Source of the DNA: Tropicimonas sediminicola
GTDB lineage: Bacteria; Pseudomonadota; Alphaproteobacteria; Rhodobacterales; Rhodobacteraceae
Direction: 5' to 3'
Assembly: GCF_900188335.1 (NCBI RefSeq)
Contig: NZ_FZOY01000010.1
Coordinates: 1-64,000, forward strand
DNA length: 64,000 bases
Made by a program: the position numbers and the translations under genes. The notes under the pieces are model-generated. The model was not told the DNA's origin. It worked only from the letters and a program-made list of their open reading frames with translations, and searched no databases. Positions within the stretch are counted from its first letter, which is position 1. Each line of letters opens with the position of its first letter. Of this stretch, positions 43,385 through 51,912 are shown one piece after another.

Positions 43385-44224
43385 TCAGGCCGGCTGACGC
43401 TTGCTGCGCCGCTGCCCGGCCTCGAAGACGGCATGCGCCGCCTCGAGGCAGTTGCGGGCGTGTTGTTCGGGGCCGAATTCCGCCATCCGCGCCGCATGCG
43501 GCAACTCGATGGAGAGCGGCAGGTCGGGGAAGAGGTAGTTGACCGACCAGAAGTCGATGGCCCCCTCGCCCGGGTAGAGCCGGGCGTCGCGGGCGATGTG
43601 GATCATCTCCTCCTTGGTGAAGGCGAGGTCCTCGGCATCGCAGATGTGCAGGAAGTTGATCCATTCCGACGGCACCCGCTCGAGGGCGAGCAGCGGCGCC
43701 TTGTTGAAATGCATGTAGAGCGTGTCGACCAGCACGCCCTGGTTGCGCCGCCCGGTCCGCTCGAGGATCTCGACCACCTCCTCCAGCGTCGTCAGCCGGG
43801 AGAAGGCCGGGAATTCGAGGTTGACCGTCAGGCCGAAGGGCGCGGCGAGGTCGCAGATCTCCGCGAAGGTATCGACGATGTAGCGCTGGTCGTTGCGCAC
43901 GTCGGTCCAGGCCGAACAGATCACGTGGCGTGCGCCAAGCTCGCCGCCCGCCTCGAAGGCCGGCAGGAACTGCTTCGGGTCGAGCCCGCGCACGATCTTC
44001 ATCAGCTCGATGTCGAAGCACCGGAGCCCCGTCTCCGCCAGCGCCCGTTTCGTCTCGCGCAGGATCTGCGGCGAGGTCGGGTCGATGTCCGGTTCGCCGG
44101 CCACGCCGAGATGGAAGAGGCGGTAACTCACGCAATCGTAGCCTGCCCTCGCGGCGATGTAGGTCTGCTCCGGCGGGGTCACGCCGGGCACCGTCAGGTA
44201 GGAGAGGGAATATTCGTGGCTCAT
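43385..44224 (-). CDS. Sugar phosphate isomerase/epimerase-like TIM-barrel protein
   Basis: A 279-residue xylose-isomerase-like TIM barrel. Candidate metal ligands lie in VNLEFPAFS (Glu), GVLVDTLYMHFN (Asp/His), INFLHICDAED (His) and LSIELPHA (Glu). The family includes hydroxypyruvate isomerases, inosose and 3-dehydroshikimate-type dehydratases, and ketose epimerases. It overlaps the upstream HMGL-like gene by four bases and lies 32 bases before the acylating dehydrogenase. Its substrate is unknown, but it is likely a step in the same pathway. Confidence 0.82.
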   Translation of the reverse strand: MSHEYSLSYLTVPGVTPPEQTYIAARAGYDCVSYRLFHLGVAGEPDIDPTSPQILRETKRALAETGLRCFDIELMKIVRGLDPKQFLPAFEAGGELGARHVICSAWTDVRNDQRYIVDTFAEICDLAAPFGLTVNLEFPAFSRLTTLEEVVEILERTGRRNQGVLVDTLYMHFNKAPLLALERVPSEWINFLHICDAEDLAFTKEEMIHIARDARLYPGEGAIDFWSVNYLFPDLPLSIELPHAARMAEFGPEQHARNCLEAAHAVFEAGQRRSKRQPA

Positions 44225-45153
44225 GACATTTCCTTTTCCGTCCGCTCCCAGGGCGGCGGCGGCACGTGGCTGATGCGGGCCGGCAGGGCGCGCTCGAGCA
44301 GCGCCTCCGCCTTCGCCACCGGCGCGCACAGCGCCGTCCAGTCGATCCCGGTCGCAAGTCCCATCTGTTCGCAGGCAAAGGCGGCGTCCTCGGTTGCGAT
44401 GTTGCCGGTCGCCTTGGGGATGAAGGGGCAACCGCCCAGCCCGCCGAGCGCAGCATCGAAAATCCGCACCCCCGCCTGCAGTCCGGCCACCATGTTGGCG
44501 ATGCCGAGGCCGCGGGTGTCGTGCAGGTGCAGCGACAGCCGGATATCCGGGCCGATCTCGTCCTGCAGGCGGGTGCAAAGTCCGAACACCTGCCGCGGGT
44601 TGGCGAGGCCCGCAGTGTCCGCGATATTGATCTCCTGTACGCCGAGCGCCGCGAAATCGCAGGCGATTTCGAGCACCCGGGCCGGGTCAACCCTGCCCTC
44701 GAAGCCGCAGCCGAGTGCCGACTGGATGCCCGCGCGGACCGCGACGCCTTCGGCCAGCGCCTTCTCGATCGTCGGGACGATCGCCGCGCGCGCTTCGTCG
44801 ACCCCGCGGTTGGTGTTCTTCCGCGAATGGGTCTCGGAGGCGGAGACGGAGATCGAAAGGTGCCGCACCCCCACCGCCAGCGCCCGATCCAGCCCCGCCT
44901 TGTTGAGCACCAGCGCGGTGTAGACGACGCCCGGCTTCGGCACGATCCGCCCGAACAGTTCGTCGGTGTCGGCCATCTGCGGCACCCACTTGGGGTGCAC
45001 GAAGGAGCCGACCTGGATCCGCCGCACGCCCGCGGCCTCCAGCATGGCAAGGAACCGCAGCTTTTCCTCGATCGAGAAGACGCGTTTCTCGTTCTGCAGC
45101 CCGTCGCGCAGGAACTCGTCCTCGATCAGCACATCTCCGGAAAAGCCGTACAC
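44221..45153 (-). CDS. HMG-CoA lyase-like aldol lyase (HMGL family)
   Basis: A 310-residue DRE-TIM metallolyase. The catalytic opening is EDEFLRDGLQNEKRVF, the metal histidines lie in LSLHLHDTRGLG, and the active-site cysteine is in GGLGGCPFIPKATGNIATED, matching HMG-CoA lyase. Such enzymes cleave a 3-hydroxy-3-methyl acyl-CoA or a related hydroxyacid to acetyl-CoA or pyruvate plus a product. No ATG fits well; GTG at 45153 has GGGAGG five bases upstream and is used. It is the first gene of the five-gene minus-strand cluster and diverges from the LysR gene. Confidence 0.85.
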   Translation of the reverse strand: MYGFSGDVLIEDEFLRDGLQNEKRVFSIEEKLRFLAMLEAAGVRRIQVGSFVHPKWVPQMADTDELFGRIVPKPGVVYTALVLNKAGLDRALAVGVRHLSISVSASETHSRKNTNRGVDEARAAIVPTIEKALAEGVAVRAGIQSALGCGFEGRVDPARVLEIACDFAALGVQEINIADTAGLANPRQVFGLCTRLQDEIGPDIRLSLHLHDTRGLGIANMVAGLQAGVRIFDAALGGLGGCPFIPKATGNIATEDAAFACEQMGLATGIDWTALCAPVAKAEALLERALPARISHVPPPPWERTEKEMS

Positions 45154-45224
45154 GTCATCCTCCCTCGGCGCGCAGCACGCCGTGCCTGCTCCCGACACGA
45201 GGTTAAGGGCGGCAGAACGGAATA

Positions 45225-45249
45225 CCGAATACCGATATTTGCGCTTCGG
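45225..45249. promoter_or_regulatory. LysR-type dyad in divergent promoter
   Basis: CCGAA (45225-45229) and TTCGG (45245-45249) form an interrupted dyad with a 15-base spacer between the HMGL-like and LysR genes. A small repeat ATACCGA also occurs here. This is the likely binding region of the adjacent LysR protein. Confidence 0.4.
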
Positions 45250-45284
45250 CAAACATGATGTTAATTTTATCGAAGCGAGGGCCC

Positions 45285-46196
45285 ATGCTCACACTCAGGC
45301 AGATCGAAGTGATCCGTGCGATCACCGTGGCGGGAACGGTGAAGGGTGCGGCCGAACTTCTCGGCGTGTCGGCCCCCGGCATCAGCCGGATCATGAAACA
45401 CACAGAAAGCCAGCTCGGCCTCCGCCTATTCTCGCGGACCCACGGCCGCTACGTGCCGACCGACGAGGCGCGGGATATCTTCGCGCAGGTCTCGGCGGTG
45501 TTCCATTCGGTCGAGAACCTGCAATACTCCATTGAATCGCTGAAGGCCGGAGCCGGGCGTGTCGCTGCCTTCGCGGCCGTCCCCTCGATCGCGCATCACG
45601 CCTTTCCGGCGGCGGTCGGCCGGCTGCGGCGACGCTTCCCGGACCTTCGGCTGAGCCTCAACACCATCAAGATCGAGGAGGCGATCGACTACCTGCTCCT
45701 GCGCCGCGGCGAGGTGGCGGCGCTGAGCTACAAGCTCGACCACCCGGGCCTGCTCATGCAGCCGCTCTACAGTGGCCGGCTCATGGCGATCGTTCCCAAG
45801 GGGCACCGGCTGGCCGAGCAGCGCGTCGTGTCGCTGCAGTCGATGGTGTCGGAGCCGCTGCTCGGCGTCGACCCCGAGGACCCCTATGGCCGCATCCTCT
45901 ACGAGCCGTTCCGTCAGAATGGCCTCGACGTCGAATACACGGTGATGGCGCGCACCGGCCAGATGATCGCCACGCTGGTTGCGCAAGGGTTGGGCGTTGC
46001 TCTGCTGGACGAGCTGTCACTCGCAGGACCGTCACGCCACCCCGGTATCGAGATCCGCCCCGTCGCGGAGCCGACGGCCTACCGGGCCTACGCCGCGCTC
46101 AACGCCGACGAACCGCGCTCGATCTTTGCCGACGCGCTGATCGAGTTCCTGCGACTGGAGATGAGCCTCGTCGCGTCCCGGCGGGACCCCACCTGA
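45285..46196 (+). CDS. LysR-family transcriptional regulator
   Basis: A 303-residue LysR regulator: helix-turn-helix LTLRQIEVIRAITVAGTVKGAAELLGVSAPGISR, read as successive parts, followed by a two-lobed effector domain. The start at 45285 (MLTLRQ) is preceded by GCGAGGG; ten more residues upstream in frame are unlikely. It diverges from the HMGL/isomerase/ALDH/ThDP/dehydratase cluster and probably controls it. Effector unknown. Confidence 0.9.
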   Translation: MLTLRQIEVIRAITVAGTVKGAAELLGVSAPGISRIMKHTESQLGLRLFSRTHGRYVPTDEARDIFAQVSAVFHSVENLQYSIESLKAGAGRVAAFAAVPSIAHHAFPAAVGRLRRRFPDLRLSLNTIKIEEAIDYLLLRRGEVAALSYKLDHPGLLMQPLYSGRLMAIVPKGHRLAEQRVVSLQSMVSEPLLGVDPEDPYGRILYEPFRQNGLDVEYTVMARTGQMIATLVAQGLGVALLDELSLAGPSRHPGIEIRPVAEPTAYRAYAALNADEPRSIFADALIEFLRLEMSLVASRRDPT

Positions 46197-46467
46197 CCCG
46201 CGCAAGGCAATCGCGTGACCCTCGTGCGCCAGCCCCTCCTCCAGCCGCAGGCCGGCAACTGGCTGCCTGATCTCCCGAAACGAAGACATGGTCCCGGCGC
46301 TCCCATGGCATGGTCACCGCTACCCGGATCGACCCGGACGGTCAAAAGTTCGAACGCCCTTGTTCAAAGTCACCGAAAGCCGGATATGATCGCCTTCCAT
46401 CGCACATGAGTCCCACCTGCCGGTCGGAGGGCCATGCTGCGGCATTTTCAGGAAGGACACAGCGGGA

Positions 46468-47412
46468 ATGACTGCCACTCTTGATGGAATCGTTCCGGTC
46501 ATGATCACCCCGATGACGGATGACGACCGGATCGACTGGGACGGATACGCCGCGCTCGTCGAATGGTATCTCGCGCATGGTTCGGAGGCGCTCTTCGCTG
46601 TCTGCCAGTCCTCGGAAATGTATTTCCTGTCGCTCGAGGAGCGGGTGGAGCTGGCGCGTTTTACCGTCGAGCTGGTCGATGGCCGCGTTCCGGTGATTGC
46701 CTCCGGCCACATCGCCGGGGACCTTGACGGCCAGAAGGAGGAGCTGTCGGCGATCGCTGCCACCGGCATCGACGGGCTGGTGCTTGTGACCAACCGGCTC
46801 GCGGCACAGGACGAGGACGCCGCCGCGCTGCGCAGCCACCTCGACGCGCTGCTCGGCCACCTGCCGGGCGATCTGACCCTCGGCCTCTACGAATGCCCCG
46901 CCCCCTACCGCCGCCTGCTCACCGACGACGAGATCAAGTATTGCGCCGATACCGGACGTTTCGGCATTCTCAAGGACGTCTCCTGCGATCTCGACGTGAT
47001 CAAACGCCGTGTGTCGCTCACGAAGGGAACGCCGCTTCGGATCAACAACGCCAATGCCGCGATCGCCTGGCCTGCGATGCAGGCCGGCGGCGGTGGGTTT
47101 TGTGGCGTGTTCAACAACTTCCACCCCGACCTCTACAGGTGGCTACAGGACCACGGCGCCGCGCATCCGGCGTTGGCCGAGGAGTTGAGCGTGTTCCTGG
47201 CGCTGGCCGCGCTCACCGAACCAATGGGACACCCGAAGATCACCAAGCTCTATCACCAGCGGCTCGGCACCTTCGCGAGCACCCATTCCCGTGCCGTAAC
47301 CTATGACATCCGCGAACGGTTCTGGGCGCTCGAGGCGAACCTCGAACGCATCGAGGAAGGTATCTCGCTCTATCGCAACAAGATCGCCGCGCTCAAACCG
47401 CCCGCGACCTAG
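46468..47412 (+). CDS. Dihydrodipicolinate synthase-family lyase (DapA/NanA-like)
   Basis: A 314-residue Schiff-base aldolase of the DapA family. The conserved tyrosine is in GLYECPAPYRRLL and the catalytic lysine in GRFGILKDVSCDL. The start MTATLDGIVPVMITPM is typical. The usual GTTGE substrate motif is replaced by CQSSEMY, so it does not appear to be a standard DapA; related enzymes cleave or form 2-keto-3-deoxy sugar acids. It is convergent with the Gfo/Idh gene and follows the LysR gene by ~270 bases. Its pathway partner is probably the Gfo/Idh oxidoreductase nearby. Confidence 0.85.
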   Translation: MTATLDGIVPVMITPMTDDDRIDWDGYAALVEWYLAHGSEALFAVCQSSEMYFLSLEERVELARFTVELVDGRVPVIASGHIAGDLDGQKEELSAIAATGIDGLVLVTNRLAAQDEDAAALRSHLDALLGHLPGDLTLGLYECPAPYRRLLTDDEIKYCADTGRFGILKDVSCDLDVIKRRVSLTKGTPLRINNANAAIAWPAMQAGGGGFCGVFNNFHPDLYRWLQDHGAAHPALAEELSVFLALAALTEPMGHPKITKLYHQRLGTFASTHSRAVTYDIRERFWALEANLERIEEGISLYRNKIAALKPPAT

Positions 47413-47477
47413 CGCCGAGCCGGATAGCCACAGGAGAGCGACGACGCGCCCCTCCCCGAACGGCCCCCAGATGGCCG

Positions 47478-48527
47478 TCAGCTATGGGGGCGTGCCACGT
47501 CGACGCTCTGGCCGCTTGCCGCCGAGAGCTTGACCGCTTCGATGACCCGCAAAGCGGAAAGCCCGTCCTCACCGCTGACCAGCGGCGCCTCGTCGCCGCG
47601 GATTACGGCCGCGAACTGCTCCACCTGGAGCACGAGCGGATCCTCGAACGAGAAGATCGGCTTGGTGAAGCCGATCGGCCCCCACCATCCGTTGTCGTCC
47701 TGATGCCGCCAGACGGCGAGGTTCGGGAGCGCGAGCGAGCCGCGCGTTCCGCCGAGCCAATAGCAATTCTCGGCCGTCGCCGGGTAATGGGCGTTCTCCC
47801 GCGCAGTCAGTTCCCAGCTCCAAGGCGCGGCCGCGGCATCCGACACGTTGACCGTGCCAAGCAGTCCACTCGCGAAGCGCAGCAGGATGACGGCGGTCTC
47901 CTCGACCTCATAGCCGCGAACGGCGTTCGACTCCATCGCGTGGACGGTTGCAACCGGACCGCAAAAGGCCTGCAGCAGGTCTATATCGTGGATCAGGTTC
48001 AGATAGACCGGCCCCGCCCCCTTCTTCCGACGCCAGCCGACATCGAAGTACCGATCCGGCTTCAGAAACCAGGTCTGTGCCTGCACCGTCGACAGCTCAC
48101 CGAGCTCGCCGCCTTGCACGATCTCCAGCGCCTTGCGGATCAGGGGATTGTGCCGCCGATGATGCCCGGTCAGGACCGGAATGCCTGCCACGCGCGCCTT
48201 GCGCAGAAGCCTTTCGCCGGACGCGATATCGTCCGTGAGCGGCTTCTCGACCAGCACCGGAAGCCCGGCATCGACGCATTCCGAGGCGACGACCTCGTGG
48301 AGCTGGTTGGGCACGGCCACGATCACACCGTCCGCTCCACCGGATGCAAGCAGCCCCCCCAACGTCTCGAACCCCGGCGCGCCCGTTGCCTCGCCCCGCG
48401 ACCGGGTCGCCTCATCCGGCTCGACGAAGCCCGCAAGCTCCACCCCCTTCGCATGGCGAACCGCAGCAATATGCCGATGCCCGATCAGCCCGGCGCCGAT
48501 CACCGCTATCCGGACGCCGCCGCTCAT
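47478..48527 (-). CDS. Gfo/Idh/MocA-family oxidoreductase
   Basis: A 349-residue NAD(P)-dependent sugar/inositol-type dehydrogenase. The Rossmann site is VIGAGLIGHRHIAAV; the conserved EKPLTDD follows with its catalytic lysine, and the substrate-side YLNLIHDIDLLQAFCG is visible. The start at 48527 (MSGGVRIAVIG) is chosen as directly preceding the nucleotide-binding fold. It lies 55 bases after a GntR gene on the same strand and may be co-transcribed with it. Substrate not identifiable. Confidence 0.88.
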   Translation of the reverse strand: MSGGVRIAVIGAGLIGHRHIAAVRHAKGVELAGFVEPDEATRSRGEATGAPGFETLGGLLASGGADGVIVAVPNQLHEVVASECVDAGLPVLVEKPLTDDIASGERLLRKARVAGIPVLTGHHRRHNPLIRKALEIVQGGELGELSTVQAQTWFLKPDRYFDVGWRRKKGAGPVYLNLIHDIDLLQAFCGPVATVHAMESNAVRGYEVEETAVILLRFASGLLGTVNVSDAAAAPWSWELTARENAHYPATAENCYWLGGTRGSLALPNLAVWRHQDDNGWWGPIGFTKPIFSFEDPLVLQVEQFAAVIRGDEAPLVSGEDGLSALRVIEAVKLSAASGQSVDVARPHS

Positions 48528-48582
48528 GGCGCAAGCCCCTCGATCCGCGGGAAACTGCCTTTCAACGTGCTCATTCGTTTCG

Positions 48583-49278
48583 TCAGTCCTCTCCCCTCGT
48601 GCGGCCCCCCTCCGCACCTTGCCTCTTCGACGTCGCAGGCAGCCGCGCAGCCAGAGCGGCGCCGTGCCGCTCGATGTGCCGGCGCAACATTGCGGGCGCC
48701 AGCTCGGCATCGCGCGCAACCGCCGAGGTCGCAACCGCTCCAAGGGCCTCCCGTTCGGCGTCAGCCGGCACATGACCGAGGATCGCGCCGTAGCGGCGAT
48801 GCAGATCGGCGAGCCGCGCGCTGACCTCCTGCAACATCGGCATGCCGCAGCCCTCGATCAGCGTGGAATGCAGACGCATGGCGGCCTGCGCGCTGTCGTC
48901 ATCCGATGCGCGGGACAGGCGGTGCTGGTCGGCCATGACCCGGCTTTCCCATTCCAGATCCGCGACAGCGATGGCCCGGCCCAGTGCGAGCGCCTCCATG
49001 TCCGCGCGCATCCGCGTCACCTCCGCGAGGTTCTCGGCCGAGATCGGGGCGATGCGGTATCCGCGCTGGTCCTCGAAAACCACGAGCCAGTCGGCGACAA
49101 GGCGGGAGATCGCCTCGCGCATGGGTGAGAGCGAAACGCCATGTTCCGAGCGCAGCCGGTCGAGGTTCACCTTCTCTCCCGGCTCCAGGCGCCCCTCGAG
49201 AATCGCCCGCTTCAGCGCGGTCGAGACGTTGCTGGCGCGTGTCGGTTTGGAGCCCGACCGGGAAACCTCGGAATTCAT
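48583..49278 (-). CDS. GntR-family regulator (FCD domain)
   Basis: A 231-residue GntR/FadR-type regulator: N-terminal winged helix (ALKRAILEGRLEPGEKVNLD, GVSLSPMREAISRL) and an alpha-helical FCD effector domain with metal-ligand-like residues in RLHSTLIEGCG and the C-terminal LRRHIERHG. It diverges from a second GntR gene 138 bases away. It likely regulates the Gfo/Idh gene on its own strand. Ligand unknown. Confidence 0.88.
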   Translation of the reverse strand: MNSEVSRSGSKPTRASNVSTALKRAILEGRLEPGEKVNLDRLRSEHGVSLSPMREAISRLVADWLVVFEDQRGYRIAPISAENLAEVTRMRADMEALALGRAIAVADLEWESRVMADQHRLSRASDDDSAQAAMRLHSTLIEGCGMPMLQEVSARLADLHRRYGAILGHVPADAEREALGAVATSAVARDAELAPAMLRRHIERHGAALAARLPATSKRQGAEGGRTRGED

Positions 49279-49321
49279 GCTTGCGCTTCCACCTTTGCCT
49301 GTTACGTCAACTACTGCGGCA

Positions 49322-49331
49322 AAAATCGATT
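49322..49331. promoter_or_regulatory. AAAATCGATT motif (copy 2 at 50130-50139)
   Basis: The 10-mer AAAATCGATT, with a palindromic AATCGATT core, occurs between the two divergent GntR genes and again about 145 bases before the TRAP binding-protein gene. It is a candidate shared operator for one of the GntR proteins. Short AT-rich palindromes can recur by chance, so support is modest. Confidence 0.3.
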
Positions 49332-49416
49332 TCGATCAAGGCTTCGGTCTCCTTTTGGGTTGTGGCACCGCTGCAAAGCCGTCAACCTGCGCACAAAGGA
49401 CAATCGACCCGCCCCC

Positions 49417-50073
49417 ATGGAACAGCAACGCGCATCCGGCCAGTCCCTCTACGGCGAAATCCGAAGCGATATCGTGTTCGGTCGCCTGGAGCCCGGCGAG
49501 AAACTGAAGACCACGGACCTGCGGAGCCGCTATGGCACCTCGGTCTCGACCCTGCGCGAGGTGCTTAATCGCCTGGCCTCCGAGGGCTTCGTGGAAGCCC
49601 GCGAGCAGCGGGGCTTCTTCGTGGCGCCGATGTCGGAAGCCGGGCTGCGCGAGATCGCCGATCTGCGGATCCTTCTGGAAAATCATGCCCTCGAGCAATC
49701 CCTCGCAGCGGGCGACACCAACTGGGAAGCCGGTGTCATATCGGCATATCACAAGCTGGAGCGCATGGAAAAACGCCGTGCGGAGGGGGATGCCTCCGTC
49801 ATCGAGGCCTGGAAGCGCTATGACTGGGAATTCCACCAGTCCCTGATCGCAGCCTGCGGGTCGGCAGAGCTGCGTGCCCTGCACGGAACGGTCTTCGACA
49901 AGTACCTCCGCTACCAGATGCAGTTCCTCAGCTACCGAGGAGAAGTCGCGGCGAGCGAGCATCGGGGGCTGCTCGACGCCGCCCTGGCGCACGACGCCGC
50001 AGCAGCCCAGAAAATGCTCAGGGCTCACATCAGCGGCGGCGTCGAACACGCACTCTCGCTTATGCGTCTTTGA
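49417..50073 (+). CDS. GntR-family regulator (FCD domain)
   Basis: A 218-residue GntR/FadR-type regulator: LYGEIRSDIVFGRLEPGEKL, then YGTSVSTLREVLNRLASEGF and an FCD domain with DWEFHQSLIAACGS and SEHRGLLDAALAHD. Histidine and acidic residues in these motifs usually bind a metal and a carboxylate ligand. It lies upstream of the TRAP transporter and shikimate dehydrogenase-like gene, in the same direction, and probably controls them. Start at 49417 (MEQQRASG) is used. Confidence 0.88.
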   Translation: MEQQRASGQSLYGEIRSDIVFGRLEPGEKLKTTDLRSRYGTSVSTLREVLNRLASEGFVEAREQRGFFVAPMSEAGLREIADLRILLENHALEQSLAAGDTNWEAGVISAYHKLERMEKRRAEGDASVIEAWKRYDWEFHQSLIAACGSAELRALHGTVFDKYLRYQMQFLSYRGEVAASEHRGLLDAALAHDAAAAQKMLRAHISGGVEHALSLMRL

Positions 50074-50274
50074 CCGCCGCGAAGCAGCTTCCCGCGAAGA
50101 ACTCTGCGCCCCCGCCACGCCCGCGCATCAAAATCGATTATCCTCCATCAGTTCGCAATTCGATGAATTTCTCACAAATGCGGGATGAGTCGGTTGATTT
50201 TTTCGGCGCATGTGCAAGGGTTGACGATGTGTCACCTCTCAACGAGGGGCCCAGGGAGGATTTGGAGGAGAACA

Positions 50275-51285
50275 ATGCCCATGAAACTTGCACGCCGCGG
50301 ATTCCTGGCGACTGCTGCTGCCGTCGCCGTCGCAACGTCGTTCGGAACCGGAGCTCTTGCCCAGGACAAGGTCAAGCTGCGCCTTTCGGCGGTCCAGTCG
50401 GAGACCGACCAGCGCTCGGTCGCCATGCTCGAGAAGTTCGGCCCGATGGTCGCCGACTTCGCCGAGTTCGAACCGCATTGGAACGGAACCCTCTATGCCC
50501 AGGGAACCGAGCTCGAGGCGATCGCGTCCGGCGATCTCGAGATGTCGATCACCTCGGCGCAGGAACTGGCGACGTTCTTCCCGGAGTTTTCCATCTTCAC
50601 CGCCGGGTACGTGCACCAGGACGCCGCGCACCAGGTCGCCGTGTTCAACGATCCGCTGATGGACCCGTTCAAGAAGAAGGTCGAGGACGAGTTGGGCGTC
50701 AAGCTGCTGTCCGTGATGTACCTCGGCCGCCGGCAGGTAAACCTGCGGCAGCCCAAGGAAGAGCGGACCGTCATGACCCCGGCCGATCTCGCCGGTGTGA
50801 ACCTGCGGATGCCCGGTACGGACGCCTGGCAATTCCTCGGCAAGGCGCTCGGCGCCAACCCGACACCGATGGCGTTCACCGAGGTCTATACCGCGCTCTC
50901 GACCGGCTCGGTCGATGGCCAGGACAACCCGCTGCCGACGGTCGTCGACGCGAAGTTCTATGAGGTGACCAAGCAGATCGTGCTGACGTCGCACCTTGTC
51001 GACCTCAACTACATCGCGCTCTCCAAGGCCGCCTGGGACGCCATGACGCCCGAGCAGCAGGAAAAGGTGCAGGCCGCCGCTGACGCAGCCGCCGATTTCG
51101 GCCGCGAGAACCAGCTCAAGAAGGAAGAGGAACTCGTCGCCTTCCTCGAAGAGCAGGGCCTTGAAGTCTACGAGCCCGACGTAGCCGCTTTCCGCGAGCA
51201 GGTGCAGAAGATGTACCTCGAGAGCGATTATGCCGCGACCTGGCCGGAAGGCGTTCTGGACAAGATCAACGCGCTCGGCAACTGA
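50275..51285 (+). CDS. TRAP transporter solute-binding protein (DctP type)
   Basis: A 336-residue periplasmic binding protein of the DctP/TRAP family. The leader includes a twin-arginine-like motif (ARRGFLAT) and cleavage near ALAQD. Family features are a leading LRLSAVQSETDQRS, the substrate-arginine region VNLRMPGTDAWQFLGKALGANP and VDGQDNPLPTVV. The arginine in GVNLRMPG usually binds the carboxylate of the ligand, so the substrate is an organic acid. TTGGAGGAGA precedes the ATG at 50275. It forms an operon with the two permease subunits and the dehydrogenase. Confidence 0.92.
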   Translation: MPMKLARRGFLATAAAVAVATSFGTGALAQDKVKLRLSAVQSETDQRSVAMLEKFGPMVADFAEFEPHWNGTLYAQGTELEAIASGDLEMSITSAQELATFFPEFSIFTAGYVHQDAAHQVAVFNDPLMDPFKKKVEDELGVKLLSVMYLGRRQVNLRQPKEERTVMTPADLAGVNLRMPGTDAWQFLGKALGANPTPMAFTEVYTALSTGSVDGQDNPLPTVVDAKFYEVTKQIVLTSHLVDLNYIALSKAAWDAMTPEQQEKVQAAADAAADFGRENQLKKEEELVAFLEEQGLEVYEPDVAAFREQVQKMYLESDYAATWPEGVLDKINALGN

Positions 51286-51315
51286 CGCCAGACATCTGCA
51301 CGGGAGGAGAGAGAC

Positions 51316-51912
51316 ATGGGCACCATAACCCGTTGGTTCTCCCGTGCGACCGAATTCGTGGCGGCCATCCTGATGGCCGCTATGTTCGCCACTTTCATCA
51401 TCCAGATCACCATCCGTTACACCGCACGCCTCTCGTGGATCGGTGAAGCCGTGCCCTTCCTCGCTCCGGACCGGTATGGCTGGACGCTGGAATTCTGCCT
51501 GCTGATGTGGGTCTGGATCGTGTTCTGGGGCAATGCCTTCATCGTTCGCCAGCGGGATCACGTGACCTTCGATATCCTCTACACCCACGTCGCGCCGAAT
51601 GTGCGGAAGTGGTTCGCCATCATCTCGGGCGTGGCCGTCTGCGTGGCGTTGCTCGCGTCGATCGAGCCGACGTGGAGCCGCTTCGCAATCCTGAGACTGA
51701 AGAGCACGGCCACGCTCGACCAGCTCTTCGGCCCTGACCTGAAGATGCGCGGCATCTACTCGATCTACATCGCCTTCCTCGTGATCGTGGCGCTTCGGTA
51801 TGGCTGGCGCGCGATCAACGCGTACCGAAACGGCGCCGAGGCGGACCTGCATCACTACGCCGAGATTGCTGAGGAAACCGACGAAGAATTCCAGACGGCG
51901 GATCCCAAATGA
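51316..51912 (+). CDS. TRAP transporter small permease (DctQ type)
   Basis: A 198-residue membrane protein with four helices, matching DctQ: AAMFATFIIQITIRYT, then LLMWVWIVFWGNAFIVRQRDHVTFD. It begins 30 bases after the binding protein with GGGAGGAGAG upstream and overlaps the large permease by four bases. It couples to DctM to drive ion-linked uptake. Confidence 0.9.
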   Translation: MGTITRWFSRATEFVAAILMAAMFATFIIQITIRYTARLSWIGEAVPFLAPDRYGWTLEFCLLMWVWIVFWGNAFIVRQRDHVTFDILYTHVAPNVRKWFAIISGVAVCVALLASIEPTWSRFAILRLKSTATLDQLFGPDLKMRGIYSIYIAFLVIVALRYGWRAINAYRNGAEADLHHYAEIAEETDEEFQTADPK

